Positions 27,201 through 36,600 of a stretch of 64,000 nucleotides of DNA are shown one piece after another. The position numbers and the translations under genes were made by a program. The notes below the pieces were generated by a model. That model had not been told where the DNA came from. It saw only the letters and a list, made by a program, of their open reading frames with translations, and searched no databases. This DNA comes from Atopsyche davidsoni (taxonomy: Eukaryota; Arthropoda; Insecta; Trichoptera; Hydrobiosidae), in the NCBI GenBank assembly GCA_022113835.1, contig JAILWY010000009.1:7788001-7852000 (forward strand). The letters run 5' to 3'. Every line of letters starts with the position of its first letter. Position 1 is the stretch's first letter.

Positions 27201-30200
27201 ATCGGGAGGCGGCGAGTTAGCCGGTGCTCGATGGCCGGCCGGGCGGACTGGCTGGTGCCCAACCTCTTTATTAATGAAACACATCACAGTCCGCGAGATA
27301 AATGAAATGCTCCCTGGACAGATATTTGATCGATTGATTGAGATACATGATAGCCGGGAACTAGATTCGAAATGAAGGCAATTTCCTTTAGTTTTTTTTT
27401 TACTGGTATAAATTTTACACGCCTACAATTCACGCAGCGTGCAACTCATTCTAGAATTAGCATTTCTTATTTTTTAAGTCGTGATTGGAAGATTCGATAC
27501 ATTACAATTAAACTTTTTCAGGACTCGTGAGTATCACGACAACAAAATCTATAACATCGGTAGTGAAACCGAATAATTTCAGTACCGGGTTTTTTTTTTT
27601 AACACTTTTGTCTATCAAGCTCGCTGTAAACCCTCGCGCATAAGGTTTTCATGATTAACTCGGTTTTTTAAACAAAATGGCTGGAATTTGCGCACTCAGA
27701 CGCGTTGGCCATATGGCCGATATTGTTTTTCATGCATACCTTATACTTTGAAAGTTTATTATACTTTTTGTTCGAATAAACTAGTAGGTTTATTATGCAT
27801 AATAAATATAGCGATTTCATTATTTTATGCATAATTATTGGCAGCGAATTATTTTCTCGGAGCGGGATGTGTTCGTCCGCACAATTTGGGAGGCTCCGGT
27901 CTGCGCGTGCAGCGGAGTGAAGGCCGTTGCAAAAAGTACTCGAGTTACGAACAAGGTGCCCGCGTCTCCCTCCAAATGGATGGCTTCCCAAAGCCATTCA
28001 GTACGACCGCCTGAGGTTTTCTCGGTAAAAACTCTGCAAAACAAGTCTCTCTCGCTTTAATTTTATATTTATAGCCCGGCTGGGATAATTTTAAAGATTA
28101 TTTACTCGTAATTTATCAAAAGCGGCCGACTCGGTTACCGATGTACTCCGGACAAATACGCTCTGATTCAAAACGAGTTGGATTATAAATTAACTCGGGT
28201 GATATCTAGTCGGGGGACTCGGTCTTTTTTTCGATGGATTCGGTACATTAAATTTATTCGCACGTGCTTATTATCTTATTTCAAAAGCGATGACTCAATT
28301 ACTCGAATAGGGCGAGCTCACTTTTGATGATCGATGAGAACTTTTTTCTCTACTAATATATGTAGTAAGTCCCGAGACCTCAAGTCGTTTTTCCCCGCGC
28401 TGTGGATCCGAAAGGTCGCCCGGCAGCGCGACACAGTAAGGGCGGGCTCGGGAGGCGGATTCGCGGACTTGCGACCTATTTTGAGGTCCCTCCCTTTGTA
28501 TTTGGTGTTTATGGTTTTGGCTTAGTAAATAACGCAAAGTAGGACGCTATTGGAAGTCGGTCGCGAGTCGTGTCGCGACGGGGGGAGAGGGCTCGACGAA
28601 GCGCCCCGCGGCCTCGCCGAGATGGCGCCCGCACCGGATTCCCGATGCCCAAATACGGACGGCACGGCAATTTGATAAACTTTCTCGGTGGGGAAAAAAT
28701 CACACCGCGGAGCCTCGCTTTCAATGGGAGTCCGCCGCGACAATGGCTGCGGTGATGATGGTGATGATACGACCAGCCGCGCCAGCTGTTCGCGGGAAGC
28801 GTGACGAGAGCGGCGCTCCAGTTCACCGTTGAAAAATTACATCTATGCACCACAATGCCCGGCGACGTAATTATTTCCCGCTTAGTGGGCTCGTAATATG
28901 TCAAAACAGGTGTGAGGAATTATTTACTGTCTGATTACTTTGGAGAGTCGTTTGTCTCCGTGATGCATTTTTTTGCAACTCAACGGGAAGACAGACGTTT
29001 GGATTCGAACTCAGAGCTGTCTGCGTATCCTGACTTCACTAATCGACGATAAACGCTAGCTTGCAATTCTTACAAATGAATATATTGAATCTATTTTGTG
29101 ATGAGCCGTTATGGCGAAAAAGGGAGATGTCCCTTGAAGCCTTCCCGCCGTCTTAGTTTATTATTTGAATTTGAGCGTGCTTTTGGTTGATGTCTTATTA
29201 CTAAATAAACACTCAAAACTCCTTAAAAAGTCGTAAAACCTTTAACATTTTATTGATAGCTATTTTATTTTGTACAAAATAAATGCTAATATGCAATATC
29301 TGATATTCATTGAGTGCCCATTTGAAGTGAGGTGAGTCGCCTCTATCTCTACAAATAAAAATGACTTAATACTTTTTTTATCTAAATACTTATCTGTGGG
29401 ACTTAATAAACGATTGAATAAATTTTTATTCACTAAAATAACTTTCATAATAATGCCCCCATGTTTCGGTATTGCTTTCAATAATATTTTTTACAAAACA
29501 AACAATTTCAGCACAGACTGGAGAGATCTGTATCAGAACTCTGTGCACACCTGAAAATGCCCACAGTATGTCAAATAATGACCTTATATGCTTGCCATGC
29601 AAAATTATTGCTATACAAAATTTATTGCTATAAAAATATTGCTAAAGAATGGCATAATTATAACAGAAATAATTATTCTAACGTAAAATAAAAAGCAAAT
29701 AACGTGACACCATCACAAATACAGACCAAAAAAAAAGTTGTATTATGAAATAATATTTTTTTAATCAGTTTTCAATTGTGTAAATTGATTATTAACAACC
29801 TGTCAAATAATATTTTAATTATTTTTATCCCTCATTACAGATTCACAAGGTGCTACAAGGTAGTGCTGCAGAAAGAGATGGTAGACTATGCAAAGGTGAC
29901 AAGGTGATATCTATCAATGGACGGCCTATGAAAGGTGTCACACACGCTCAGTCTGTCGCTATTCTTAAGGTAACCAAAATATTTCACTCTTAAATGATAC
30001 TTTAATCAAATTTGCAAGGACCCCTACGAGATATTAGAAATAGAGAATACATTTTAGTCTTTTTGATTTTTTGATTGTTGACTTGACGAACCAAAAGTCT
30101 CATAACTAGTGAGCAGTTAATCTAATTTAAATGATGCCCAGTGAAGTCATTTTGATACAACCATCAAGCAGAGTAAAAGAGAATGGGAGTATCATTATGC

Positions 30201-31286
30201 CTTGTATTTTGATATAATGATTTTTATGCTTTATTGCTGCATTGTTTTGCTCTTGATTGCCAGTTGTTTGTGAAACTTTTGAAAAATATCTCCATGTGCA
30301 TTGTTTTTTGCCAATAAAATTGAGCTTGTAGTTTTTTTTTTTAAATTTCATATTTTCTCTATTGATTGTGCGATTTGTGTTCTAGGATCCTCAACAAGTA
30401 GTAAGCATTGTCATCAAAGGAAATCGGCCAAAAGCAGAACACAATACTGACATAATTTGTAAGTGTAACTAATGACTATTGATATAGAAAACGACTGTTA
30501 ATAACTAAAATGTAGGAAATAATGATGAAAGTAATCAATTTAGCATTTTTCAAAATCATTAAAAATGAGACATTGAGGTTTTCTAACAACATGATTATTT
30601 AAATGAATAAATAATGTTAAAAGTATTGGTACATTATTTCAGCGAACAGCAATGGCTCTGCAAAGGTTATATCTGTAAACCTGATAAAGGAAGACACCCC
30701 AGGAGGTGCTGGGCTGGGCATCTCTCTAGAGGGTGGTGGCAACAATCCTCTGCTCATCAACAAACTCTTCACTGGTAATGAGACAATTCTTACATTTATA
30801 GTAAGATTTTTATGCAATGAAAGGCTAAAAAGACATAATAATTAAAAAGTGTCCATAATATTTGAATTAGAAATACACATAAAAACCCAACATTGTTAAA
30901 ATTTATGAGATGATGAATAGTTTTAAAATTAAATAATATATTTTTTTCAACCAACATTAACCTAACAGATAATAAAACTGATGAATAGAGAAGAGAGGAG
31001 TGATGAGATTCATTTCTAACGGTCTCTCATAAGCAAACAAGGGACAATAACACAATGATATCAAAATTTGAACAAGAATACATTAAATATTTTTACTGTA
31101 TAACTTATAAATTTATCGGTATTTATTTCAGGTGGACCAGCAGCCCGCAGCGGACAAATAGTTTCCGGCAGTGAGCTCCTGGCCGCAGGAGAGGCCCGTC
31201 TCTCGGGACTCACGAGAACTGAGGCTTGGGGCCTCCTCCGAGCCCTCCCTGCTGGCCCTGTGTCTCTTGTTCTCAGGCCTCCTTAA
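1..31286 (+). CDS. bbg: Gene A: IL-16/PDZD2-like (big bang-like) PDZ protein, 3' part, seven exons
   Basis: This is the gene span; coding exons are 1-231, 2692-2837, 21699-24265, 29841-29969, 30386-30458, 30643-30774 and 31132-31286. All introns are GT-AG and every phase matches, giving 1143 residues from base 2 to a TAA stop. Residues 1-950 are disordered, rich in Ser, Pro and Lys. PDZ1 is about 952-1036 (GLGV loop 964-967, GD 1000-1001, His 1016 at the start of helix B, typical of class I ligands). PDZ2 is about 1056-1143 (GLGI loop 1072-1075) and ends at the C-terminus. The stretch GLTRTEAWGLLRALPAGPV closely resembles the last PDZ of IL-16/PDZD2, which is why I place it in that family; the insect member is bbg, a cortical and septate-junction-associated scaffold in Drosophila. 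Family placement is strong, the exact symbol less so. The 5' end is outside the window. Confidence 0.85.
232..2691 (+). other. Gene A intron 1 (2460 bp)
   Basis: AT-rich intronic sequence between donor GTGAGT and acceptor TTTCAG. I see no exon, RNA gene or clear repeat in it. Small ORFs at 886-1125 and 1966-2196 show no coding character. Confidence 0.65.
2692..2837 (+). CDS. bbg: Gene A exon, low-complexity linker
   Basis: A GC-rich 146-bp block between acceptor GTTTCAG (ends 2691) and donor GAGG|GTGAGC (2838). In the phase set by the previous exon it reads without stops, beginning IEETARHPPAGDSGSDRGAS and ending RPHIVE, with one base left over. Other frames are also open because the block is GC-rich. 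The frame given here is the only one that links the exons on both sides. It is disordered, rich in Pro, Gly and Ser, with no domain. Confidence 0.75.
2900..3223. mobile_element. Non-autonomous pogo/Tigger-type DNA transposon remnant (324 bp)
   Basis: The ends are inverted repeats: CAGTAAAACCTTGATGTAGC at the left and, read on the minus strand, CAGTAAAACCTCGATACAAC at the right. Both are flanked by TA (2898-2899 and 3224-3225), the target duplication of Tc1/mariner/pogo elements. The CAGTAAAACCTCGAT terminus is typical of Tigger-like families. The interior is AT-rich with no transposase ORF, so it is a MITE-sized derivative. It lies 62 bp after a gene A exon. Confidence 0.8.
3591..3650. repeat. 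Dispersed GC-rich repeat, copy 1
   Basis: This stretch shares a core with 45478-45540: GCCCCACAACC, then GCGCG, GGATCAG, and ATAGCCACA, in the same order and spacing with several mismatches. The two copies are 42 kb apart on the same strand. The family is not recognised; it may be the end of a retroelement. Confidence 0.5.
5029..5445 (-). CDS. Hypothetical single-exon protein, 138 aa, in intron 2 of gene A
   Basis: An uninterrupted ATG-to-stop frame of 138 codons on the strand opposite gene A, long for such AT-rich sequence. The protein is basic in its middle part (FNKRRLNRKTARSTNKFDKK) and then has a Ser/Thr-rich stretch and WMEVVKSWSQGIWHLNADIF. There is no signal peptide, membrane segment or domain that I recognise. 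The stop codon is followed almost at once, in the sense of the ORF, by a run of 11 A, as expected of a retroposed copy, although A-runs are common here. It could be a real small nested gene, a retrocopy or a relic of a transposon protein. Confidence 0.3.
   Translation of the reverse strand: MTHKILYRLKVINQNLHHLMSNAGGSKGSNCISVNRIDRSFNKRRLNRKTARSTNKFDKKIASAPDLTDTTALSSGRNSIAGVPRSGIKMDHVIWMEVVKSWSQGIWHLNADIFSLRHYNVATKFKMSNIQKLVPNDI
8439..8519 (-). mobile_element. LINE (non-LTR retrotransposon) ORF fragment
   Basis: On the minus strand the frame from 8519 reads WAGYITKMADQRWTLSICAG and then six more residues to a stop at 8439-8441. The WAG[HY]-x-x-[RK]M-D-RW pattern is characteristic of the region after the reverse transcriptase in lepidopteran LINE ORF2 proteins. 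Only this short piece is readable; the rest has decayed or is absent. Confidence 0.5.
9843..9986 (+). mobile_element. Probable non-LTR retrotransposon ORF tail
   Basis: An open frame through 9984-9986 (TGA) contains KKRDIRRRKWPEIGST and ends IELVRLAQDRSIFDEMVSNL then Leu-stop. The LAQDR motif near the C-terminus followed by a purine-rich GAAGAAGAAGAT tail is the style of LINE ORF2 ends. No upstream reverse transcriptase is visible, so this is a 5'-truncated copy at best. Confidence 0.4.
11463..11570 (-). repeat. Palindromic repeat family (MITE-like), copy 1
   Basis: Read on the minus strand it starts CCGTCTCAC, then AAGTACGATTTTG, TACAGG and GATTGATAATGATTAAGTAC, followed by a short loop and the inverse TTAATCATTATCAA. 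The same order of blocks occurs at 63738-63820 on the plus strand. The inverted arms make a hairpin. A family of MITEs or a Helitron-like terminus are both possible. Confidence 0.6.
19243..19534 (+). CDS. Candidate alternative first coding exon of gene A
   Basis: The ATG at 19243 (context GCGAAGATGC) opens a frame that reaches a good donor, GACAG|GTGACG, at 19534/19535 with one base left over. That phase joins the exon at 21699 in the correct gene A frame. The encoded 97 residues begin MQSGALEMARRREIDRSITE and become a low-complexity Arg/Pro/Ala-rich tract. The phase match has a one-in-three chance of arising at random, so this is only a hypothesis. Confidence 0.25.
19501..19528. repeat. Two-copy 14-bp tandem repeat
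   Basis: The unit CCTCCAGCCTCCCG occurs twice in direct succession inside the CpG-rich island. Confidence 0.75.
20056..20140. repeat. GC-rich 14-bp tandem repeat
   Basis: Five tandem units alternate between GAGGCCCGAGCCCC and GAGGCCCGAGTTCC, followed by shortened GAGCCCC units. If translated, the frame gives a Pro-Arg-Glu-Ala repeat. The near identity of units points to recent expansion by slippage. Confidence 0.85.
21699..24265 (+). CDS. bbg: Gene A large exon: Ser-rich disordered region and start of PDZ1
   Basis: A 2567-bp exon between acceptor TTTACAG (ends 21698) and donor CACT|GTGAGT (24266), encoding window residues 126-981. It starts ESGDSGVVIV, then a Pro-rich stretch (about 138-165), then long Ser/Thr-rich sequence with Lys-rich runs. 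Visible short motifs are PSKPPR (residues 510-515), matching the PxxxPR form bound by CD2AP/CIN85-type SH3 domains, and SDSDIEVIKIIKLDV around residue 834, an acidic/Ser-flanked hydrophobic strand like a SUMO-interacting motif. The last 30 residues (GWCEVRLARGTGGLGVTLAGG onward) are the first strands and ligand loop of PDZ1, so the intron cuts the domain in phase 0. If the donor is not used, the frame runs 39 codons on to a stop at 24380-24382. Confidence 0.92.
25495..25620 (+). repeat. tRNA-derived SINE remnant
   Basis: A tRNA-like head has an A-box-like TGGTCCAGTGGTTAGTAC (from 25508) and a B-box-like GGGTTTGACACC (25551-25563), separated by the usual spacing. An AT-rich tail follows. The B box differs by one base from the consensus and the cloverleaf is imperfect, so it is a SINE rather than a working tRNA. 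Confidence 0.55.
28370..28790. other. GC-rich island in intron 3 of gene A
   Basis: Composition changes sharply to CpG-rich. ORFs in several frames reflect composition only. There is a GATGGTGATGAT microrepeat near 28755. Candidate regulatory element or unrecognised alternative exon. Confidence 0.25.
28990..29065 (-). repeat. Possible tRNA-derived SINE remnant
   Basis: On the minus strand the sequence GAGTTCGAATCC matches a Pol III B box (T-loop), with GATTAGTGAAGTCAGG upstream in the A-box position. No complete cloverleaf forms. Confidence 0.35.
29841..29969 (+). CDS. bbg: Gene A exon, core of PDZ1
   Basis: A 129-bp phase-0 exon between acceptor CATTACAG and donor AAG|GTAACC. It encodes 43 residues with the classic PDZ core: GSAAERDGRLCKGDKVISIN, then GVTHAQSVAILK. 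The GD pair is followed by the VISING strand, and His starts helix B, which predicts preference for class I C-terminal ligands (Ser/Thr at -2). Together with the end of the preceding exon and the start of the next it completes PDZ1. Confidence 0.93.
30386..30458 (+). CDS. bbg: Gene A exon, end of PDZ1 and inter-PDZ linker
   Basis: A 73-bp exon between acceptor TGTTCTAG and donor ATTT|GTAAGT. It reads DPQQVVSIVIKGNRPKAEHN and then TDII. The VVSIVIKG part is the last strand of PDZ1; the rest is a short linker. It leaves one base that joins the next exon to make a Ser codon. Confidence 0.9.
30643..30774 (+). CDS. bbg: Gene A exon, first half of PDZ2
   Basis: A 132-bp exon between acceptor ATTTCAG and donor ACTG|GTAATG. 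It encodes KVISVNLIKED, then GGAGLGISLEGGGNNPLLIN, then KLFTG. The GLGI ligand loop followed by SLEGG and an extended loop before LLIN resembles the last PDZ of IL-16/PDZD2 proteins. Confidence 0.92.
31132..31286 (+). CDS. bbg: Gene A last exon, second half of PDZ2 and stop
   Basis: A 155-bp exon after acceptor ATTTCAG. It encodes GGPAARSGQIVSGSELLAAG, then RLSGLTRTEAWGLLRALPAG, then PVSLVLRPP and TAA (31284-31286). The protein ends two residues after the last PDZ strand. Two positions depart from the usual PDZ pattern: the GD pair is GS (1105-1106), and helix B starts with Arg (1121) instead of His, so this domain probably does not bind class I ligands in the standard way. Confidence 0.92.
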
Positions 31287-33600
31287 GATTTACTCCACAA
31301 GGCAACCCTGTCTACAGTCAGAATGTTAATCTACCCCTTTTTGTGTTTTAATAAAACTGCTAGATTTTATTTTCTATAATAACTAGAAATTTGGTGCTAC
31401 AGTTTTATAATCATCCTTTGTGTGGTTTATTTTTATTAAGCATTTTATACAGAGATTTCATTGAAATCTGTCTAAAAGTTTTTATTCTATAAGCTTCGAC
31501 ACAATTGAAGCTTACAACTAGCTTCAATCATGTTGATCTATAAGTTTGTTTTTAAGCCAACTTTGTAATGAAAATAGACTTTTTAACATTTTAAAATAAA
31601 TGATAATAATTGATTATAGCATTCGATATCATAAATATATTTTAATAAGCTTTGCTTTATACTTTTATAAAAAGCTGTTATCATTTGAGTGTAACTCATT
31701 TTACTTTAACCGTTTGCATAGTAGTTTTAAAAACAAATGCATAGTTACATTTTTATGAAATTATAAAGAAATTCAAAGAAAATATTCTTTCTCTGATCTG
31801 ATCCAGTTAATGTCTTAAAGTAGACTTGATATCTGTAAACATTTTATGAGTTGACTTGTTGAATTAACTATCATATGCTTACTTTGAATAATGACTGACG
31901 GCACGGGAGTGCTGCGCTGAGTGTAGGCATGACAGTTTTGTGCCAATATTGACTTTACGTCAAGATTAGACTGATAATGTGCCTTAAATGTTTCAAGCAG
32001 AGTGGAATTCTCTCTCTACTAAAATGATTTAAAAGCCTGAATTCCTGAAAATGAATGTTTTAAACAACAGGACGAAGGTTGAAAAAACCTATATTTATTT
32101 AAAATGTTTTTTTTTAATTTGTGAATTTTCATATTGCTTACCACTTACATTTACTGTGTTTTTAAACAAAAAAATGACTATTCATCACTCTTAAAAATTT
32201 ATTAAGACTCATTGGAAGATTATTAGTATGATCAATTGATGCGATTGTATTTATTTTTGAACGATGAAAATTGCAGTAGGCGATGTGATTTTGTACACTG
32301 ATTTTTATAGATATTTTATTATGTAAAACATATTCAATATTTGATTGAAAGAAAAATATTTTTATATAAATATAAATATTGACAAATTTGAAACAGAAAA
32401 CAGCTTGCTTGAGATGTTGTTTGATGGTTTTTCATATAATGCAAATAGTTTTTATTGGTTCTTATAAATCATTTATTTACTCTCAATCATATTAGATATT
32501 AACTCATACCATTTGTAAATATTATTTTCTTAGTTGTTTGTAAAATATATTTCTTATTTACCTTAATCTATAAATACCCCTTTGAAATGGTATTTCAACA
32601 TATTTTATTATTTTAAGGTTTATAACCAGTACCTATTTGCATTTTAAATAAATTTATACTGTGCATCTTACGACTATAACATATCGTTAATGCATTTTTC
32701 TCTAAAAGAGATTTGTCTTGCCAGAATTTTTATATTTACTAAGTGAATTATATTATAATTTGATTTTTAGTGTTGTCTTTTTTTGGTAAGATCTTTTATC
32801 AATTATTTTTTCATAAAATATGTTTTGTCATCCGATTTTTTACTCGTAGTTGCAACGAATTATTGTTGATAGTAAGTTTTTTCTTTCTTCCAGCCTGTTA
32901 CTAAAAAAATATCTGGATGTATTTTTATGTTGAATGTGTGCCTTGTGGTAATGTTTTTTGTTATAATAATGAATTACAATTTTCTTGCTTTGTCCCCTTC
33001 ATTTTTCTTTATTTATTATCATCAAATCATTAGTGTTACTCTTAAATTTCAAATTTTTATTTGTATTGTATTTATTTGTCAGAAAGATGATTTTTTATGC
33101 ATGTAAGTACTAACTTAATTATGAAAGGAAGTTCCTTTATAAAGATATATTATTTATATTTTTAAACTTGTATGAATAACCATAAATATATTTATAACCC
33201 TAAACATTTATTTAAAATATACGGTGAAGCTAACAGTCAAGGGAGTCTTCTAAATTAAACAATTTGGAATAAAATGTAACAAACTAATTTGTTATAATTA
33301 TGCCTTGTTTGTCAAAATTTGTTGATTTATCAATTAATCAAATTTCAAAGTACTTAAAAAGGCATTGCCTCAGTAAGTTTTCTGGGAATGAGTGCAATTT
33401 GATGTTTGCTCATTTGTTGTTGGGGAACTGTAATGTTCACGATGTGATTCTTTCGAAAAGTATATTTATTAGCTATTTAAATTATGTTTGCCTTTTTTGC
33501 CACAACTCTTTTATTTTATGTTATGCTATGACTTGTAATTTGTTGTCATTTTAAAATAAATATTATGAATATTCTTGAAATTTATTTTTTACTGTTACTG
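31287..33600 (+). other. Gene A 3' UTR and downstream AT-rich sequence
   Basis: No coding frame with support. The sequence is U-rich in the sense of gene A with repeated TATTTA/ATTTA elements and several poly(A) signals, consistent with a long regulated 3' UTR. The exact end cannot be read from sequence. Confidence 0.45.
31350..31355 (+). promoter_or_regulatory. Candidate polyadenylation signal, proximal
   Basis: AATAAA lies 64 bases after the gene A stop codon. Further AATAAA hexamers follow (for example 31595-31600), so a longer 3' UTR is equally possible. Confidence 0.4.
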
Positions 33601-36600
33601 TTGACTCACTATTATTGATTTTACAAAGAATATATATACTAGTTAAGGCATTTTTCACAAAATATGTAACAAAACTTTGTCTATACAAACTGTTGCTACA
33701 GTATTTGCAACATTTTAAATGTTCATTAGATAGACTGCTTAATGTTGAGTTGCCTTATGGATCCCTCTTCTCTGGAAGTCCATATAATCAGTCCACAGAC
33801 AAATAGATTTTTTTATTATTGTGTTTTAAATTAAGTGTAAAAGTGTTCAAAAACTAACAACGACAGTGGAGGATGATCAATTATAACTGTAAGTAATATA
33901 AATATACATTCTAGTAAATAATAAAAGATAATCAGAGATAAAATAGTATGCATACTTATATAAGTATTGTTTTATGTAAAACCGTGTTATATGAAAACCA
34001 CAACAGGTACAAAAGGGGGGTTGGGTTTGTTAATCCAAGTAACTTCAATTAATAATATAACACATTTTTGTGTCCCAAAAATGCACAATGATTGTATTCA
34101 ATACAAAAAAAATTCTTATTACTGCTCGACACAATTGAACACCAAAGTTTTTTCAGCAGAATGGTTACTCTTTTAATCCTATTTAATTTATTTACCTTCG
34201 GTCCTTTTTAGAAAGTATGTCATTTTGGTTTATTTTCTATTTCTTAAATCTCTGAGCATTTTTTGGTACTAAGGCAGCCAATTTTACATGTCTTTTTGAA
34301 TTCTAAGTTTTTTGATGAACTATCCTGCAATTACTTTAAAGCTAATTTATCAATTTCATAATCTTCACCAATACTCTTCTGCTTGAAATTGACTTATTGA
34401 TGTGGCAGCAATCCACCTTTCCAAATTTTTATTCAAACAATATACCTTAAACATTTATATCCTCAAATCCTTTGCATAGAGTAAATTTAGGAAGTACTTA
34501 TATGCTATCAATTATTCTCCGTTGTTTAAGTAACGTTATCTTATGAGATGAGGGTTCGCACAAATTTCTGATAGGTGTTAGGTTTAAACCTTGTAGTTGG
34601 ATGCTGTGTTGTTGTAGAGTCATCTGTATATTACAATAAATTTGAACATTATTATATTTATACAGATTATGTTACATTGTGAATTTATGAAAGATAATTG
34701 ATTGTCGTGTATAGGATTGAATCTAGATGGCGCTATCATTAATAATTAAATAAAATATATATGAAGGCAGTGATGATATTTAGGTTTGAATCTGTGATAC
34801 TCACGAAAGTTTAATTACATAGATGGTGCTTTTTAAATGCGCTCTAAGTTCATAAACTTAGTAGCAAAAATAATAATGATTTTAATTTTGAATTACACTA
34901 ATATCTTAAATGAATGATTGCGCCTCTTCGTATTGTTTTTTTAGTCAGATTATTACCATGACATAATATTTTTAATCATTTTGTATTATATTTTGCATGG
35001 ATTATCCTCAAGGCCAGTCAGTGTAGGAGCAGCACAGAGGCGGATAAGGTGAACAGATCTGACATTTGAGCATAAAATGTAGCATTTCTTGGTGACGAAT
35101 CTATTAAAACACAATACGTCGTTGCCGTTCATAATGCTGATTTTTTGGCAAACCATTGTTATTCGTTTCATGATTTTCCCCCAAAAAGTTACGCCTAATG
35201 ATTTTGCAGGGCTGATACAAAAAATCGTTAGATGCTTTTTTTAATTTTCAACAAATTTATCTGATATGCGATATGATTTAAAAATATTTATAAAACCTGT
35301 GGTACAGATATGAATATAATAGTTGATCCACAGATAGGAAGCAGTAAATAAATTGTATTAAATTATGACAATATATCATTACGCAATGCTTGTATTTTGG
35401 TCCAAATCCTAAAGACAAAATACTCCCGATGTGAATATTTTGGTGAATTTATTCTAATGAATCGGAAAATATACTTTTTAAAATAGCCCCAGGACATGTA
35501 AACTGTGAGTCAAATGGGTTATTTCAAGTTATGTTTAACATCGGTCTATTTTTAATTTTAACTAATATTAAGTACTTGTACTAAAACAGACAGCCAATGT
35601 GAATTAAAATACTCATACATGCGTCTTGTCTATATAAAATGAAAGTCAAAGAGTTATTATATATTGGGTTGTGTTATTTTTATTGATTCTTTGGGTCACA
35701 TCGTATCGAATGTTCTTATAGTTAATTGTAAGCTCACTCTTCAGGTTATTTCAGCTGTCATTATTAGTAAGATTAAGTTCTTGAAATAATAAAAAAAAAC
35801 TAATTACTTATATAATCTTATATTGAGTTACGACTCGCAATTTCTAACTTCTTTTAGTCAAACATATTTTTAAGGTTGATTTGTTTATACATGTTGCTGA
35901 GAATGCTAGAGTTAATTTCACAAGTACGTTTGATGTATTTTAGATACAGCTTAATACATATGCAGCTTTGATATAAAATAATTCGTGTGACTTATTCGGT
36001 TTTAATAATAAATAAAAAAACGTGAAGAAACGTAGATTTAATATTACTAGTTTTATGGTTTATTTTTAATTCAGATTTTATTTTTTAAATTTCCACATCA
36101 ATTGAACAAAATGTTTGACAACCGAGAAGGAAAGCAAATGATGTTATTTTTTTATCGTTATTGTGTAAACAAGGTTTTATTTGTTATGTTGTTATCTTTT
36201 CTTACGTAGAATCGGAAAAAAGTACTTTCAGCCAAATCGAACCGCAAAAATTTTGATGATTAAAGAAAAAATAACCATAAGGAAAAAACGCAAAGTATTT
36301 CTTTATCATGAAGTGCCGATGGATACTTTCAACCCTAAACAAATAATTGCCACATCGGGTACAGTTGGAGTGGCCTCTTGCTGTTCCCACGTATTTCAAT
36401 CGAATAATCCAGCACTTCCCCTCGTAAATGTGAAACCATGTTCAGCACTAAAGCGAGCAGGTGTTCTACCGGCAGCCGAGCTGCAGTGCCGCCGACGCAT
36501 AAACGAATGTATTTTAAGTGCCGTGAAATTAAAAACTTAGGTAGTCTTAGTAGCCTGCGAGCGAGAAACATCACACATGATCCCACAAGTCACGAATACA

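Larger units (their letters stand above)
24266..29840 (+). other. Gene A intron 3 (5.6 kb) with SINE remnants and GC-rich islands
   Basis: An intron that interrupts PDZ1 in phase 0. Its first 117 bases stay in frame to a stop at 24380-24382. It holds a tRNA-like SINE head near 25500, a weaker one near 29000, and GC-rich islands near 27000-27260, 27840-28040 and 28370-28790. Confidence 0.65.

Noticed and set aside
36181..36540. 119-codon ORF on the plus strand
   Set aside because: It starts at a non-ATG codon, has no recognisable domain, and open stretches of this length can arise by chance in 64 kb.
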